Notes under the pieces: generated by a model | The model's input: the letters and a program-made list of their open reading frames with translations, nothing else | Told to the model about the DNA's origin: nothing | Databases searched by the model: none | Translations under genes and position numbers: made by a program | Assembly: GCA_027622555.1 (NCBI GenBank) | Contig: JAQBYJ010000026.1 | Coordinates: 1 to 59,769 of the forward strand | Direction of reading: 5' to 3' | Origin: Verrucomicrobiota bacterium | GTDB lineage: Bacteria > Verrucomicrobiota > Verrucomicrobiia > Opitutales > UBA2995 | DNA: 59,769 nt | Shown here: piece by piece, positions 36,714 to 45,507 of the stretch | How positions within the stretch are numbered: position 1 is the first letter of the stretch | Layout of the letters: every line of letters begins with the position of its first letter

Positions 36714-38597
36714 CTAACGATTAACCTGCATCAAGAACTCAACATTGGTGGCAGTCTTTTTCATTCGGTTGATCAACATCTCCATAGCTTCTGTAGCCGG
36801 AATACCTTTCATCGCACGACGCAAGGCGTAGATTCGAGGCAACTCGTCCTTATGGTAAAGAAGCTCCTCTTTTCGCGTTCCACTTTTCTCGAGATTGATG
36901 GCTGGAAAAATCCGTTTATCTGAAAGCGTCCGATCCAATTGTAATTCCATGTTACCGGTGCCTTTGAACTCTTCGTAGACCACCTCATCCATTTTACTAC
37001 CGGTTTCAACCAAGGCCGTACCCATAATGGTAAGACTTCCACCGCCTTCGATATTTCGGGCTGAACCAAAGAATCGTTTTGGTTTTTGCAAGGCCCCTGC
37101 TTCCACACCACCAGACAAAATCTTACCACTATTCGGCATAGTAGTATTATAGCCACGTGCCAAACGGGTAATTGAATCCAGCAAAATGATAACATGACGC
37201 CCGACTTCAACCATACGCCTTGCTTTCTCAATAACCATTTCAGCGACATGAACATGGTTTTCAGCGGCTTCATCAAAGGTTGAGGCAATTACTTCACCCT
37301 TAACCATTCTGCGAAAATCCGTTACTTCCTCTGGACGTTCATCTATGAGTAAAACGATCAAATCTGATTCGGGATTATTAGCTGCCAAGGAGTTTGCCAA
37401 GCCCTGAAGAATTATTGTTTTACCTGTTCTGGGTGGAGCTACAATAAGTCCACGTTGACCAAAACCGATCGGGGTTAGTGCATCCACCACACGCATGGAA
37501 ACATCCTGCTTTTTAATATCCCCTACCGGTGTCTCTAATATGATTCTTTCAGTCGGATAATAGGGAATTAAATCCTCAAACGGCGTCACATGCTGAATCT
37601 CTTCGGGTTTCAATCCAGAGGCGGTAAAAATGTCTACAACATAACCACAGCCTTCACCTTCCTGGGGAAGAACTTGGACATCCACCATATGGCCAGACTT
37701 TAATCCGAATTGTTTGATAAAGCAGTTGGGAACGAAAAAATCCTGAGGTTGAGGCACATAGTTGTTATGTTCGTGAACAATAAATGCTCCTTCCTCTTCA
37801 GTCACCCAAAGCAGACCGGTGTCCAGTATTTGTCGTTTCAGCTCACACGCCTTCTTGATAAGGAGTTCGATGAGCATTCTCCGATTTGGCGCTGTGGTTA
37901 ATTCGACTCCCAACGCTTCAACTGCCTGCACCAATTCAAGCAGAGGTATCTGGTAGAAATCGTTCAATTTAATAGGATCTCCACCTGAAACGTTTTCAGC
38001 TGCTCGCAACTTTAATCCTGCCAGATTCGCAATGACCTCGTCTTCAAGAAGCGTACCAATCACGGGTAACGTTAATGAATCAGCTACCCTACGTTTCTTT
38101 TGATGCTGGGGCCGTTTCTTGGCGTGCTTTTTCTGCTGATTTTGATGATTCGGGTGGTTGGGGTGATTATGTTTCGGCTGCTTTTTCTTAAATTTGCCTC
38201 GTTGCCCATCGTTCCGGGGATTTTGTCTATTGTGTTGGTGCCTCCCTTGATTGTTATTATTGTTCGACTCCTGCCTTGGCTCGTTTGAGCTTTCAGGGCT
38301 ACCTTGGGAATTGGACGTTTTGGGCTCAGCTACTTCATTGGGATCAAAAGAAAAAGAAACCTCATTTCCTGGATCAAAGGTGTCGTCCTTGGGATTTGAA
38401 ACCTTGCTGCGTTCGTTTGTCCGGCTGTCATTTGAGTCGTTACTGACCTCCTTCTGCTTCTGGTCAGCCGTTTCGACCTTTCGAACCGCTTTTTTCGCGG
38501 CCTTACGTGGAGCTCGTTTAGGAGCTGGTTTATCGCTCGATTTAGAGGAGTCAGCCGCAGGAAGGCTGCTTGGAGTGGGTGTGTCTTCTTCGGACAT
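36714..38597 (-). CDS. rho: Transcription termination factor Rho with long disordered N-terminal extension
   Basis: I choose the ATG at 38597; an in-frame TTG two codons earlier is possible. The 627-residue protein is much longer than E. coli Rho (419). Residues 1-170 are low-complexity: a Lys/Ala/Pro part (about 20-45), an acidic and Ser/Asn part (about 45-115), an Asn run at 112-116, then a His/Asn/Gln/Lys/Arg-rich stretch (about 117-170). The normal Rho core follows: SAP-like [19 protein letters not shown], the cold-shock RNA-binding fold, Walker A APPRTGKT (387-394), [15 protein letters not shown], the Q/R-loop region and [20 protein letters not shown]. It is the ATP-driven RNA translocase that ends transcription. 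It precedes the pilus ATPase genes and follows coaE. Confidence 0.92.
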   Translation of the reverse strand: MSEEDTPTPSSLPAADSSKSSDKPAPKRAPRKAAKKAVRKVETADQKQKEVSNDSNDSRTNERSKVSNPKDDTFDPGNEVSFSFDPNEVAEPKTSNSQGSPESSNEPRQESNNNNNQGRHQHNRQNPRNDGQRGKFKKKQPKHNHPNHPNHQNQQKKHAKKRPQHQKKRRVADSLTLPVIGTLLEDEVIANLAGLKLRAAENVSGGDPIKLNDFYQIPLLELVQAVEALGVELTTAPNRRMLIELLIKKACELKRQILDTGLLWVTEEEGAFIVHEHNNYVPQPQDFFVPNCFIKQFGLKSGHMVDVQVLPQEGEGCGYVVDIFTASGLKPEEIQHVTPFEDLIPYYPTERIILETPVGDIKKQDVSMRVVDALTPIGFGQRGLIVAPPRTGKTIILQGLANSLAANNPESDLIVLLIDERPEEVTDFRRMVKGEVIASTFDEAAENHVHVAEMVIEKARRMVEVGRHVIILLDSITRLARGYNTTMPNSGKILSGGVEAGALQKPKRFFGSARNIEGGGSLTIMGTALVETGSKMDEVVYEEFKGTGNMELQLDRTLSDKRIFPAINLEKSGTRKEELLYHKDELPRIYALRRAMKGIPATEAMEMLINRMKKTATNVEFLMQVNR

Positions 38598-38737
38598 AAT
38601 CAAGTGTCAGTCTACCATGGACTAACAATGTGGAATAAATTTTAAAAGTGTTGGTGTAGGAAAATATTCAATATCGGAGGCCTTGCTCCTTACGTCGCCG
38701 GACACTTGGTAAGTGTTAGATATGCGCCAAAACGAAA
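38598..38737 (-). promoter_or_regulatory. rho leader with competing inverted repeats
   Basis: Between the coaE stop and the rho start lie 140 bases. On the rho-coding strand a segment reading CAAGTGTC (complement of 38701-38708) is the exact inverse of GACACTTG (complement of 38601-38608), which ends 3 bases before the ATG. The first arm can instead form a local hairpin with ACACTT (complement of 38711-38716) around a 3-base loop. The two pairings exclude each other. A role in controlling rho, for example autoregulation, is inferred only. Confidence 0.35.
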
Positions 38738-39316
38738 TCAGGAGTTCAATTTATCAAAGAGGAGTTTTACCTGCTTCTCGAGAAACTCAAAAGAACCGTC
38801 GTTTAGAATCACGAAATCTGCCCTGGAGATTTTATCAATTTGAGGAAGTTGTAATGCATTTCGCTTTTCAACTTCTTCGGGACTGAAACCGCGTTTCTTC
38901 AGTCGAGCAACTCTTAACGAGTAACAAGATACAACCGATATCGAACAATCCACATCTTTTTCAAGGTTTTTTTCAAAGAGTAGTGGTATTTCGGCAATCC
39001 AAAGGGCATTTGGGTCTTGTGCGACCTTTTTCAACCGATGGGCATGCACTAAAGGATGCAAGTGCCTTTCGAGCCATTGAAGCTCGTCCGGATTGCTAAA
39101 TACCCGAGAACCCAGTGCTTTTCGATCAACAACACCATCGGAATCAAACACGGATTGGCCGAGGCGATTCTTGAGTTTTTCCAGGAAACCGGTGTTATTA
39201 GTATAAATTTCCGCAACGGTGGCATCCGCATCGATAATGGATGCTCCCAATTGTTTAAAACAGTTTGAGACGCTAGACTTTCCGCTTCCAATACTGCCAG
39301 TAAGGCCAACTAACAT
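38738..39316 (-). CDS. coaE: Dephospho-CoA kinase
   Basis: The 192-residue protein fits CoaE: MLVGLTGSIGSGKSSVSNCF with the P-loop at residues 7-14, GASIIDADATVAEIY, HPLVHAHRLKK and EIPLLFEKNLEKDVDCSISVV. It phosphorylates dephospho-CoA in the last step of coenzyme A synthesis in the cytoplasm. It lies directly upstream of rho on the same strand; a coaE-rho pairing is also known in Chlamydia, which supports a PVC-group origin. It is divergent from yifB with 103 bases between. Confidence 0.9.
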   Translation of the reverse strand: MLVGLTGSIGSGKSSVSNCFKQLGASIIDADATVAEIYTNNTGFLEKLKNRLGQSVFDSDGVVDRKALGSRVFSNPDELQWLERHLHPLVHAHRLKKVAQDPNALWIAEIPLLFEKNLEKDVDCSISVVSCYSLRVARLKKRGFSPEEVEKRNALQLPQIDKISRADFVILNDGSFEFLEKQVKLLFDKLNS

Positions 39317-39372
39317 AAAATCAGCCTTAGCGAATGCAGATCGAGGGTCCAGACACTTTTAAGTTTCCAATT

Positions 39373-39395
39373 CGGTTAATTTTAATACGGTTAAT
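39373..39395. promoter_or_regulatory. Direct repeat CGGTTAAT upstream of yifB
   Basis: The octamer CGGTTAAT occurs at 39373-39380 and again at 39388-39395, 15 bases apart, in the 103-base divergent region between coaE and yifB. It could be a pair of operator half-sites or part of an AT-rich promoter. No -35/-10 pair is convincing nearby. Confidence 0.25.
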
Positions 39396-39419
39396 ACAGC
39401 CTCCAGTATTATTAAATTC

Positions 39420-40949
39420 ATGCTCGCTACAGTTAGTTCAGCCACTCTTCTAGGTATTCAAGCCCAATTAGTCCAAGTGGAGGTCAATACAGGTGAGGAA
39501 GGGGAGCCGAAGCTGTTTATGGTCGGCCTTCCTGACATGGCGGTAAAAGAATCTCAAAACCGCGTCTTTTCAGCTCTGGCGAATTCTGGATTTAAAATGA
39601 GCCGAACTCGAACGACCATAAACCTGGCTCCAGGTGATGTGCGTAAAGAAGGCCCCATTTACGACCTACCCATTGCAATTGGGTTACTACTCGCGACCCG
39701 ACAAATCAATGCGGCTAAAGTCGACGATTTCCTGATCGCAGGAGAGCTCAGTCTTTCTGGCGCAACGAGGCCGGTCAAAGGAGGGTTGGCGATCGCCTTA
39801 TTGGCAAGAAAGCTAGGTAAAAGAGGCGTTGTCCTCCCATATCCATCCAGTCAGGAAGCAGCATTGGTTGAAGGCATTGATGTGATCGAGGTGAGCTCAC
39901 TTGACCAGACAGTGAGATTTTTGCAGGGCGAACTAGACCTGGTTGCCAAAAGCACACAATCCGTCCTCAACACGCTAGAGCATCAAGAAAATCATATCGG
40001 CGATTTCTCTGAAATAAAGGGTCAGCACATGGTGAGAAGAGCCATCGAAGTCGCGGTCGCAGGTGGTCACAATATTTTACTCATTGGTCCCCCAGGTTCC
40101 GGTAAGTCGATGATGGCAAAACGGATTCCCACCATTATGCCTGAGCCAACCTTGGAGGAGTTTTTAGAAATCCTCAGTGTGCATTCCGTGGCAGGTAACA
40201 CATTAAAGGGTCCGGTAAACCGTTTTCAACGTCCTTACAGATCCCCGCATCATACCATCAGTGATGTCGGTCTTTTAGGAGGAGGATCTATTCCTGGACC
40301 AGGAGAAGTTTCATTGGCCCACAACGGAGTACTCTTTCTCGATGAATTACCTGAATTCAAACGCTCCGCCCTCGAAGTTTTAAGACAGCCACTTGAAGAC
40401 GGAGTTGTGTCCATTTCGAGAAGTGCAGGAAAAATAACCCTCCCCTGTAGATTCATGCTGGTTGCAGCCATGAACCCGACCCCTTGCGGTTACCTGGGTG
40501 ATGAATGCACTGACAGCCCTGCACAAATCCAGCGTTACCGTTCGAAAATAAGCGGCCCGCTTCTCGACCGGATCGACCTGCATGTAGAAGCTCCTGCGTT
40601 ATCCATTGATGAATTAAGAAATTCCAAACCTGGGGAGGACTCAAAATCAATTAGAGACCGCATCGCTCAAGCTCGAGGAATACAGCGCCAGCGTTTTAAG
40701 GGAGGCTCCGTTCCTTGCAACGCAAGAATGGAACAAAAACATATTCGAGAACATTGCCACCTGGACCAAGCTATGGGCGACACATTGCAGCAAGCCATGG
40801 AGCAGCTAAAGCTCAGCGCTCGAGCCTATGATCGAATTTTAAAAGTTGCCCGAACCATAGCAGACCTATCGGAGCAAAAAGCCATACACATGCAACACCT
40901 GCTGGAAGCCATTCAATACCGCAGTCTTGACAGAGATGTGCTCTACTAG
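39420..40949 (+). CDS. yifB: YifB/ComM-family Mg-chelatase-like AAA ATPase
   Basis: The 509-residue protein has the ChlI-like N-terminal domain ([20 protein letters not shown], then [20 protein letters not shown]), the AAA+ core with Walker A GPPGSGKS at residues 223-230, Walker [10 protein letters not shown] and [16 protein letters not shown], and the C-terminal lid ([18 protein letters not shown]). Length and order are normal. ComM, the best-studied member, is a branch-migration helicase that helps integrate DNA taken up in natural transformation. That fits the pilus genes nearby but does not prove competence. Confidence 0.9.
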   Translation: MLATVSSATLLGIQAQLVQVEVNTGEEGEPKLFMVGLPDMAVKESQNRVFSALANSGFKMSRTRTTINLAPGDVRKEGPIYDLPIAIGLLLATRQINAAKVDDFLIAGELSLSGATRPVKGGLAIALLARKLGKRGVVLPYPSSQEAALVEGIDVIEVSSLDQTVRFLQGELDLVAKSTQSVLNTLEHQENHIGDFSEIKGQHMVRRAIEVAVAGGHNILLIGPPGSGKSMMAKRIPTIMPEPTLEEFLEILSVHSVAGNTLKGPVNRFQRPYRSPHHTISDVGLLGGGSIPGPGEVSLAHNGVLFLDELPEFKRSALEVLRQPLEDGVVSISRSAGKITLPCRFMLVAAMNPTPCGYLGDECTDSPAQIQRYRSKISGPLLDRIDLHVEAPALSIDELRNSKPGEDSKSIRDRIAQARGIQRQRFKGGSVPCNARMEQKHIREHCHLDQAMGDTLQQAMEQLKLSARAYDRILKVARTIADLSEQKAIHMQHLLEAIQYRSLDRDVLY

Positions 40950-41031
40950 TTTAGGGTTCGGTATTACCTTCTCGCCAAGATAGTTCTTGAAAGAGTGTAA
41001 TAGAAAATCCTTCATCCGGGTTAATAAATTT

Positions 41032-42642
41032 ATGCGTCCTATTACGGCAATCATTGCATTATTACTTGTGATCACAGGTTGCAACAAAGGCCCCACTCTC
41101 GCCGAGAAAAGTATAGCCTCTCAGAGTTTGCACGTGGGTAACGGACAAGAACCACAGGAGCTGGATCCACACATCATTACGGGTATAACCGAAATAAAAA
41201 TCCTCAGCGCATTGTATGAGGGATTAACAGGGCAGGATCCTCATAATCTAAACCCAACTCCGGCAGCGGCAGAGTCGTGGGACATTTCGGAAGACGGAAA
41301 ATCCTATACGTTTAATCTTCGGAACGGATTAACCTGGAGCAATGGTGACCCGCTAAGCGCCGGGGATTTTGAATACGCATTTCAGCGCATATTAACACCT
41401 CGTGTAGCCGCTTCCAACGCCTACCTTTTGTTTGTCATAAAGAACGCGAAAAACTTTCACAATGAAACCATCGCCTGGGATCAAGTGGGAGTTAAAACCA
41501 TCGATGATAAAACACTCATTATTGAACTGGAAAATCCCACTCCTTATTTCCTCAAGTTGCTCGCCCATCCAGCCTGGTATCCGCTTCACAAAGAATCGCT
41601 TTCAAAAACAGGAGACCCTTTCGGACGTGCAACCGGTTGGACGCATTCTGAAAGCTTCATCTCAAACGGTCCTTTCACATTGTCGGCCTGGAAGGTGAAT
41701 GAATTCGTTCACGTTACCAGAAACGAAAAATACTGGGATAATTTACAGTCCCGATTGAATGAAATATTCTTCTATCCGACAGAAAGTCGTGAAGCGGAGG
41801 AACGCTCTTTTCGCGCAGGACAACTTCACGTAACTGAAGCCGTACCGGTATCCAAGGTTGGTTTTTACCGGGATCGGAATGAAACAACTCTCCAGATTGA
41901 TCCGTATTTGGGCACGTATTACCTCCAGCTAAATACCCGAAAGCCTCCACTGTCTGATCCAAGAGTTCGCAGAGCCTTAAGCCTGGTGATCGATAGATCC
42001 ATGATCGTGAATCAAATCACACAAGGCATGCAACAACCGGCCTGGCATTTCACACCTCCTGGAGCTGGTGGATACGATCCCGGTATTTCCTTTGAAAAGG
42101 ATATTGAACAAGCAACGACTCTACTCAGCGATGCAGGTTTTCCTGGAGGAACCGGATTTCCGGAACTCACTTACCTCTACAATACTTCAGAAAATAACAA
42201 AGCCATCGCAGTGGTTCTTCAGCAGATGTGGAAAGCATCACTGGGCATACAGGTCGAACTCATAAATCAAGAATTGAAGGTGGTAAATCAGAGTCGAGAA
42301 TCCGGGGAGTTCGACATCCTTAAAAGCTCCTGGATTGGTGACTATGACGATCCCGGTAGTTTCCTGGATGTGTGGACATCTGAATCAGGCAACAATTTTA
42401 CCGGTTGGTCATCGGCCGCCTACGACGGTTTGGTCGGTAAATCACGAACAAGTAGTTCAACCGATGATCGATTCAATTATTTTAAAACGGCGGAAGAACT
42501 ATTGATAAAAGAACAGCCGATCCTCCCACTTTATTTTTATACGAGCGTCTATCTTAAACACCCGGCGATAAGAGGTTATTACCCAACCCTTCTAAATTAC
42601 CACCCGTGGAAACATGTGTATTTAGAAGCGCCGGTTAAATAG
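41032..42642 (+). CDS. Peptide ABC transporter substrate-binding lipoprotein (OppA/SBP_bac_5)
   Basis: I choose the ATG at 41032 because the protein then starts with a lipoprotein signal: hydrophobic residues 4-14 and the lipobox VITGC with Cys17. An in-frame start at 40987 would add 15 polar residues. The family 5 motifs are clear: EPQELDPHIITGITEIKIL, SWDISEDGKSYTFNLR, ALSLVIDRSMIVNQI and a C-terminal LPLYFYTSVYLKHP. The predicted role is binding oligopeptides for uptake. No permease or ATPase genes are next to it, so they must be elsewhere. Confidence 0.88.
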   Translation: MRPITAIIALLLVITGCNKGPTLAEKSIASQSLHVGNGQEPQELDPHIITGITEIKILSALYEGLTGQDPHNLNPTPAAAESWDISEDGKSYTFNLRNGLTWSNGDPLSAGDFEYAFQRILTPRVAASNAYLLFVIKNAKNFHNETIAWDQVGVKTIDDKTLIIELENPTPYFLKLLAHPAWYPLHKESLSKTGDPFGRATGWTHSESFISNGPFTLSAWKVNEFVHVTRNEKYWDNLQSRLNEIFFYPTESREAEERSFRAGQLHVTEAVPVSKVGFYRDRNETTLQIDPYLGTYYLQLNTRKPPLSDPRVRRALSLVIDRSMIVNQITQGMQQPAWHFTPPGAGGYDPGISFEKDIEQATTLLSDAGFPGGTGFPELTYLYNTSENNKAIAVVLQQMWKASLGIQVELINQELKVVNQSRESGEFDILKSSWIGDYDDPGSFLDVWTSESGNNFTGWSSAAYDGLVGKSRTSSSTDDRFNYFKTAEELLIKEQPILPLYFYTSVYLKHPAIRGYYPTLLNYHPWKHVYLEAPVK

Positions 42643-42658
42643 TACCAAAAACAGTGGT

Positions 42659-43114
42659 CTACTTCATTTGCCGGAGTGCCTCATAGCAGGCGATGCCAAC
42701 AGAGGTAGCCAAATTCAATGAGCGTAAAATGTTATTTGAATGAGGAATGGTAATTCGATTTTCCGCACCGATCTTTTCATGCAACCAAGCCGGAGCGCCA
42801 TGTCCCTCGTTGCCAAACACCAGTCCGTCCTCATCTTGAAAATCCGCATCCCAATAAGAACGATCCGACTTTGTAGTAAACAACCACAGGCGTTTTGGAG
42901 CCTTGGGACAGTTTAAGAAATCCGTCCAATTTTTGTGAACGCACAAGTCCAGTTTATCCCAATAGTCCATACCGCTTCGTTTCAGATGCTTTTCTGATAA
43001 TTCAAAGCCGAGTGGTTCGATCAGATGGAGACGAGCTTTTGTTATGGCTGCGGTGCGTCCAACATTTCCGGTATTCTGAGGAATCTCCGGACAATATAAG
43101 ATCAAGTGTAACAC
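42659..43114 (-). CDS. trmL: tRNA (cytidine/uridine-34 2'-O)-methyltransferase TrmL
   Basis: The 151-residue SPOUT-type methyltransferase fits TrmL: LYCPEIPQNTGNVGRTAAI near the start, LVFGNEGHGAP in the middle and the knot-forming IPHSNNILRSLNLATSVGI at the end. It modifies the wobble nucleotide of leucine tRNAs in E. coli. The start is a GTG one base after the thrB stop, so translation is probably coupled. It closes the rpoZ-smpB-thrB-trmL operon. Confidence 0.9.
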   Translation of the reverse strand: MLHLILYCPEIPQNTGNVGRTAAITKARLHLIEPLGFELSEKHLKRSGMDYWDKLDLCVHKNWTDFLNCPKAPKRLWLFTTKSDRSYWDADFQDEDGLVFGNEGHGAPAWLHEKIGAENRITIPHSNNILRSLNLATSVGIACYEALRQMK

Positions 43115-43115
43115 G

Positions 43116-44030
43116 TTAACCTATGACCGTTATTCCATCGTTGTCCGCCAACAATTCATAGGAATGAAAATCAATGGAGCTTTGTTTAAATTCCAACTCC
43201 ATGGCAGCTAACACTTTCTCACTGTCTGCCTTCCGGGCAACGCAAAGAACGCTGCTTCCACTTCCACTCAACCATCCGGTTAAAGCGCCCGCGGTGATTC
43301 CGGATTCAATAGCTTCTTTACTCTTGGGGATCTTTGGCAGCCGGTAAGGCTGATGAATATGATCAATCCGGCAGGCTGAGAGATATTCGTAATTAGCGGA
43401 CGCAAATGCTGCCACCAAAAAAGCTAACGAATTCAAACTGCTAACCACTTTTGAAAATTCAATCTGTGAAGGCAGGCTCCCTCGCGAATCGTCTGTTTTT
43501 ATTTCCAATTCAGGAGAAACCACAACAAAGACCAACGAATCGGAGACCTCAAATTTTTGAGTACCCAGGTAACGATTTGAATCAGGGCAGAAACGTGCAA
43601 CCGTAAACCCTCCCAAGATGGTGGCCGAAGCATTATCGGGATGCCCTTCGATTCGGGAAATTAATTCAACCTGCTCTTCTATTGATAAGGGTGAGCCACA
43701 GAGATGGTTAATTCCTGCAAGAAATCCGCCACGAAGAATCACACTGGAACCCAATCCTCGGGCAATAGGTACTTCGGAATCGATGTTGAAACCAAATCCA
43801 TTGGGCTCAGTACCGGTTTGCTTGAAAAATGCCTGAGCGACTTGCTGGACAGCGGCGATGGCTTCCTTGGGAAAATTCTTTGAGTCGCCGTTGTAATCGA
43901 TCTGATCGTTATTCGTTCGGGTAACTGTAACGGTACCATATAAACTAAGAGCCAATCCCAAGGTATCGAATCCTGGCCCGCAGTTGGAGGTGCTTGCCGG
44001 TACTCGGATGACAACTTTATCACACATCAT
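43116..44030 (-). CDS. thrB: Homoserine kinase
   Basis: The 304-residue GHMP kinase has the ThrB motifs: RVPASTSNCGPGFDTLGLAL at the start, the ATP-binding loop in PIARGLGSSVILRGG (residues about 89-103), and GALTGWLSGSGSSVLCV near the end. It phosphorylates homoserine for threonine synthesis. Two ATG codons are adjacent at the start; either gives nearly the same protein. It lies 9 bases after smpB in the operon. No threonine synthase is in the window. Confidence 0.9.
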   Translation of the reverse strand: MMCDKVVIRVPASTSNCGPGFDTLGLALSLYGTVTVTRTNNDQIDYNGDSKNFPKEAIAAVQQVAQAFFKQTGTEPNGFGFNIDSEVPIARGLGSSVILRGGFLAGINHLCGSPLSIEEQVELISRIEGHPDNASATILGGFTVARFCPDSNRYLGTQKFEVSDSLVFVVVSPELEIKTDDSRGSLPSQIEFSKVVSSLNSLAFLVAAFASANYEYLSACRIDHIHQPYRLPKIPKSKEAIESGITAGALTGWLSGSGSSVLCVARKADSEKVLAAMELEFKQSSIDFHSYELLADNDGITVIG

Positions 44031-44039
44031 AAGAAGAAA

Positions 44040-44510
44040 CTAACGATTTTTAAGTGCGCGGTCTATTTCACGCATCTGCACCTTCTTTTTTAGATCCTGA
44101 CGTTTATCGTAAAGCTTTTTCCCTACGCAAAGAGCGATTTCCACTTTTATCAATCCATGGCTCATATAAAGCCGAATGGGAATAAGTGTTTTACCCTGCA
44201 TTTCCAATGCACCACGAATCTTATTAATTTCTCTTCTTTTGAGTAAAAGCTTCCGAGGACGTCGCGGATCGTGATTATTGAAATTCCCAAACGCATACTC
44301 AGCAATATGAGCATGATAAAGAAAAACCTCTTCTTTCTGGACACGACAAAACGCTTCGTTGATCTGAGCTTTGCTGTTCCGAATCGATTTTACTTCGGTT
44401 CCTCGCAACACTAGGCCGGCTTCAAACTTCTCGCCAATTTCGTAGTTCCGGAATGCCTTTGCATTTCGGACTTCAGAAAATCGTTCCTTGCCTTTGTTTT
44501 TATTGGACAT
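44040..44510 (-). CDS. smpB: SsrA-binding protein SmpB
   Basis: The 156-residue basic protein fits SmpB: RNAKAFRNYEIGEKFEAGLV, then RGTEVKSIRNSKAQINEAFC and a C-terminal KKLYDKRQDLKKKVQMREID. It binds tmRNA and delivers it to stalled ribosomes. The tmRNA gene itself is not in this window as far as I can see. It lies between rpoZ and thrB. Confidence 0.93.
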   Translation of the reverse strand: MSNKNKGKERFSEVRNAKAFRNYEIGEKFEAGLVLRGTEVKSIRNSKAQINEAFCRVQKEEVFLYHAHIAEYAFGNFNNHDPRRPRKLLLKRREINKIRGALEMQGKTLIPIRLYMSHGLIKVEIALCVGKKLYDKRQDLKKKVQMREIDRALKNR

Positions 44511-44580
44511 AGCTGGATGGTCAGCACTTCAGAAGGCCCTACCCGACAAAGGAAACAGAAACTATGTGGAATCGAAAGGT

Positions 44581-44781
44581 CTAATCGTCGCCCAAAACGT
44601 AGCTGATTTTGCCTTCGATGATTTCCTTAAGTGCGATATCCTCAGGATCGAGTCTCTCAAGAGATTCGATCAGAGGTTTCTGGCCGAACTTCAACTGTTT
44701 AACACGGCGGGATACCAAATTAACCAGGATGTTTGGATCCGGAATTAGTTTGTTGGCTTCTTTTAAGTAATCGTCTCTCAC
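44581..44781 (-). CDS. rpoZ: RNA polymerase omega subunit
   Basis: The 66-residue protein has the omega pattern: PNILVNLVSRRVKQLKFGQKP, then DIALKEIIEGKIS. The start is a GTG. It is short even for omega (E. coli 91 residues) but contains the conserved core. It helps assemble RNA polymerase. It is the first gene of the rpoZ-smpB-thrB-trmL operon; the 413 bases upstream form a divergent promoter region. Confidence 0.8.
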   Translation of the reverse strand: MRDDYLKEANKLIPDPNILVNLVSRRVKQLKFGQKPLIESLERLDPEDIALKEIIEGKISYVLGDD

Positions 44782-45194
44782 GGGAGGTCTCTGGTTTTGA
44801 TAAATAGGTCAGTTAATCACAGTATCTTTAGATCCAAATACCGCTCATCGGATGCCCGGATTTAAAGAAGTTCGCTAACTTGGAAGGTAAAGTGACCTTT
44901 GGCAATGGGTTTTTTAGGAATAGTTTTCCTTATTTTAACTCAATATTGGAAAGCTGATTGGTAGATAACAAAGTTTCCGCAATCAGACAAATCCCCTGGA
45001 TAAATAGAAAGATGGGTTCGGATATCTCCTTAAGAGTAGCTATTCCTGCAATAACTCATATTCTATTCGAATCAAAAGCCCCATCTACCAGAGGCTGACC
45101 CACTTTGCAAAAAAGCCTCTATTTCTTAAAGTTTCTACTTGAAAGCATTTGCAAAACGAGCCAACTTTCCGCCCTTCAACACCCAATTAGAGAT
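44782..45194. other. Divergent intergenic region between rpoZ and the small basic protein gene
   Basis: These 413 bases are AT-rich and show no coding frame I believe in. An in-frame upstream ATG of the small basic protein at 45105 exists, but its extra 30 residues do not resemble the family. A TTGAAA hexamer at 45139-45144 could be a -35 box, but no good -10 box follows at the right distance. Confidence 0.45.
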
Positions 45195-45350
45195 ATGACT
45201 CAGCACAATTCCTTTAAAGCAGCCGGTGGCGCTACAAAAAATAGAACAGTTCTCAAACGTTTCGAGAGGATTGATCTGCTCAGAAAACGCAAGGAATGGA
45301 AAGATGGTCAACGCGTAGTTGGTCTTAAAAAGACCAAACCGGAGGAGTAA
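45195..45350 (+). CDS. Verrucomicrobia/Chlamydiae-type small basic protein
   Basis: The 51-residue protein starting at 45195 (MTQHNSFKAAGGATKNRTVL, ending VVGLKKTKPEE) matches a small basic protein family that I know from Verrucomicrobia and Chlamydiae, which have the same short length and RxVLKRxERxxLLxKR pattern. An ATG at 45105 is in frame but would add an unrelated 30-residue leader, so I reject it. The family is thought to be ribosome- or RNA-related, with no firm function. A strong terminator follows 24 bases after the stop, so the gene is probably a monocistronic, well-expressed unit. It is a good lineage marker. Confidence 0.85.
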   Translation: MTQHNSFKAAGGATKNRTVLKRFERIDLLRKRKEWKDGQRVVGLKKTKPEE

Positions 45351-45374
45351 ACCAACTCAGGTTCAACCAATTTC

Positions 45375-45403
45375 AACCCTTCCAGAAATGGAAGGGTTTT
45401 TTT
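45375..45403 (+). terminator. Intrinsic terminator after the small basic protein gene
   Basis: The arms AACCCTTCC and GGAAGGGTT form a perfect 9-bp stem around an AGAAAT loop, followed by a run of seven T. It starts 24 bases after the stop codon. Confidence 0.9.
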
Positions 45404-45507
45404 GTGTCCTGAAAGTTGGTGATCTTTGAGCTTCATTCCAATTGTTCCGCAATTAGAAAAGAAAGTATCACATAGCACGGTCCAAAAACCATGAGCCTGA
45501 GATGCGA

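Noticed and set aside
44782-45194. tRNA or small RNA genes in the rpoZ divergent region
   Set aside because: No cloverleaf, no GTTCRA T-loop and no terminator pattern could be found.
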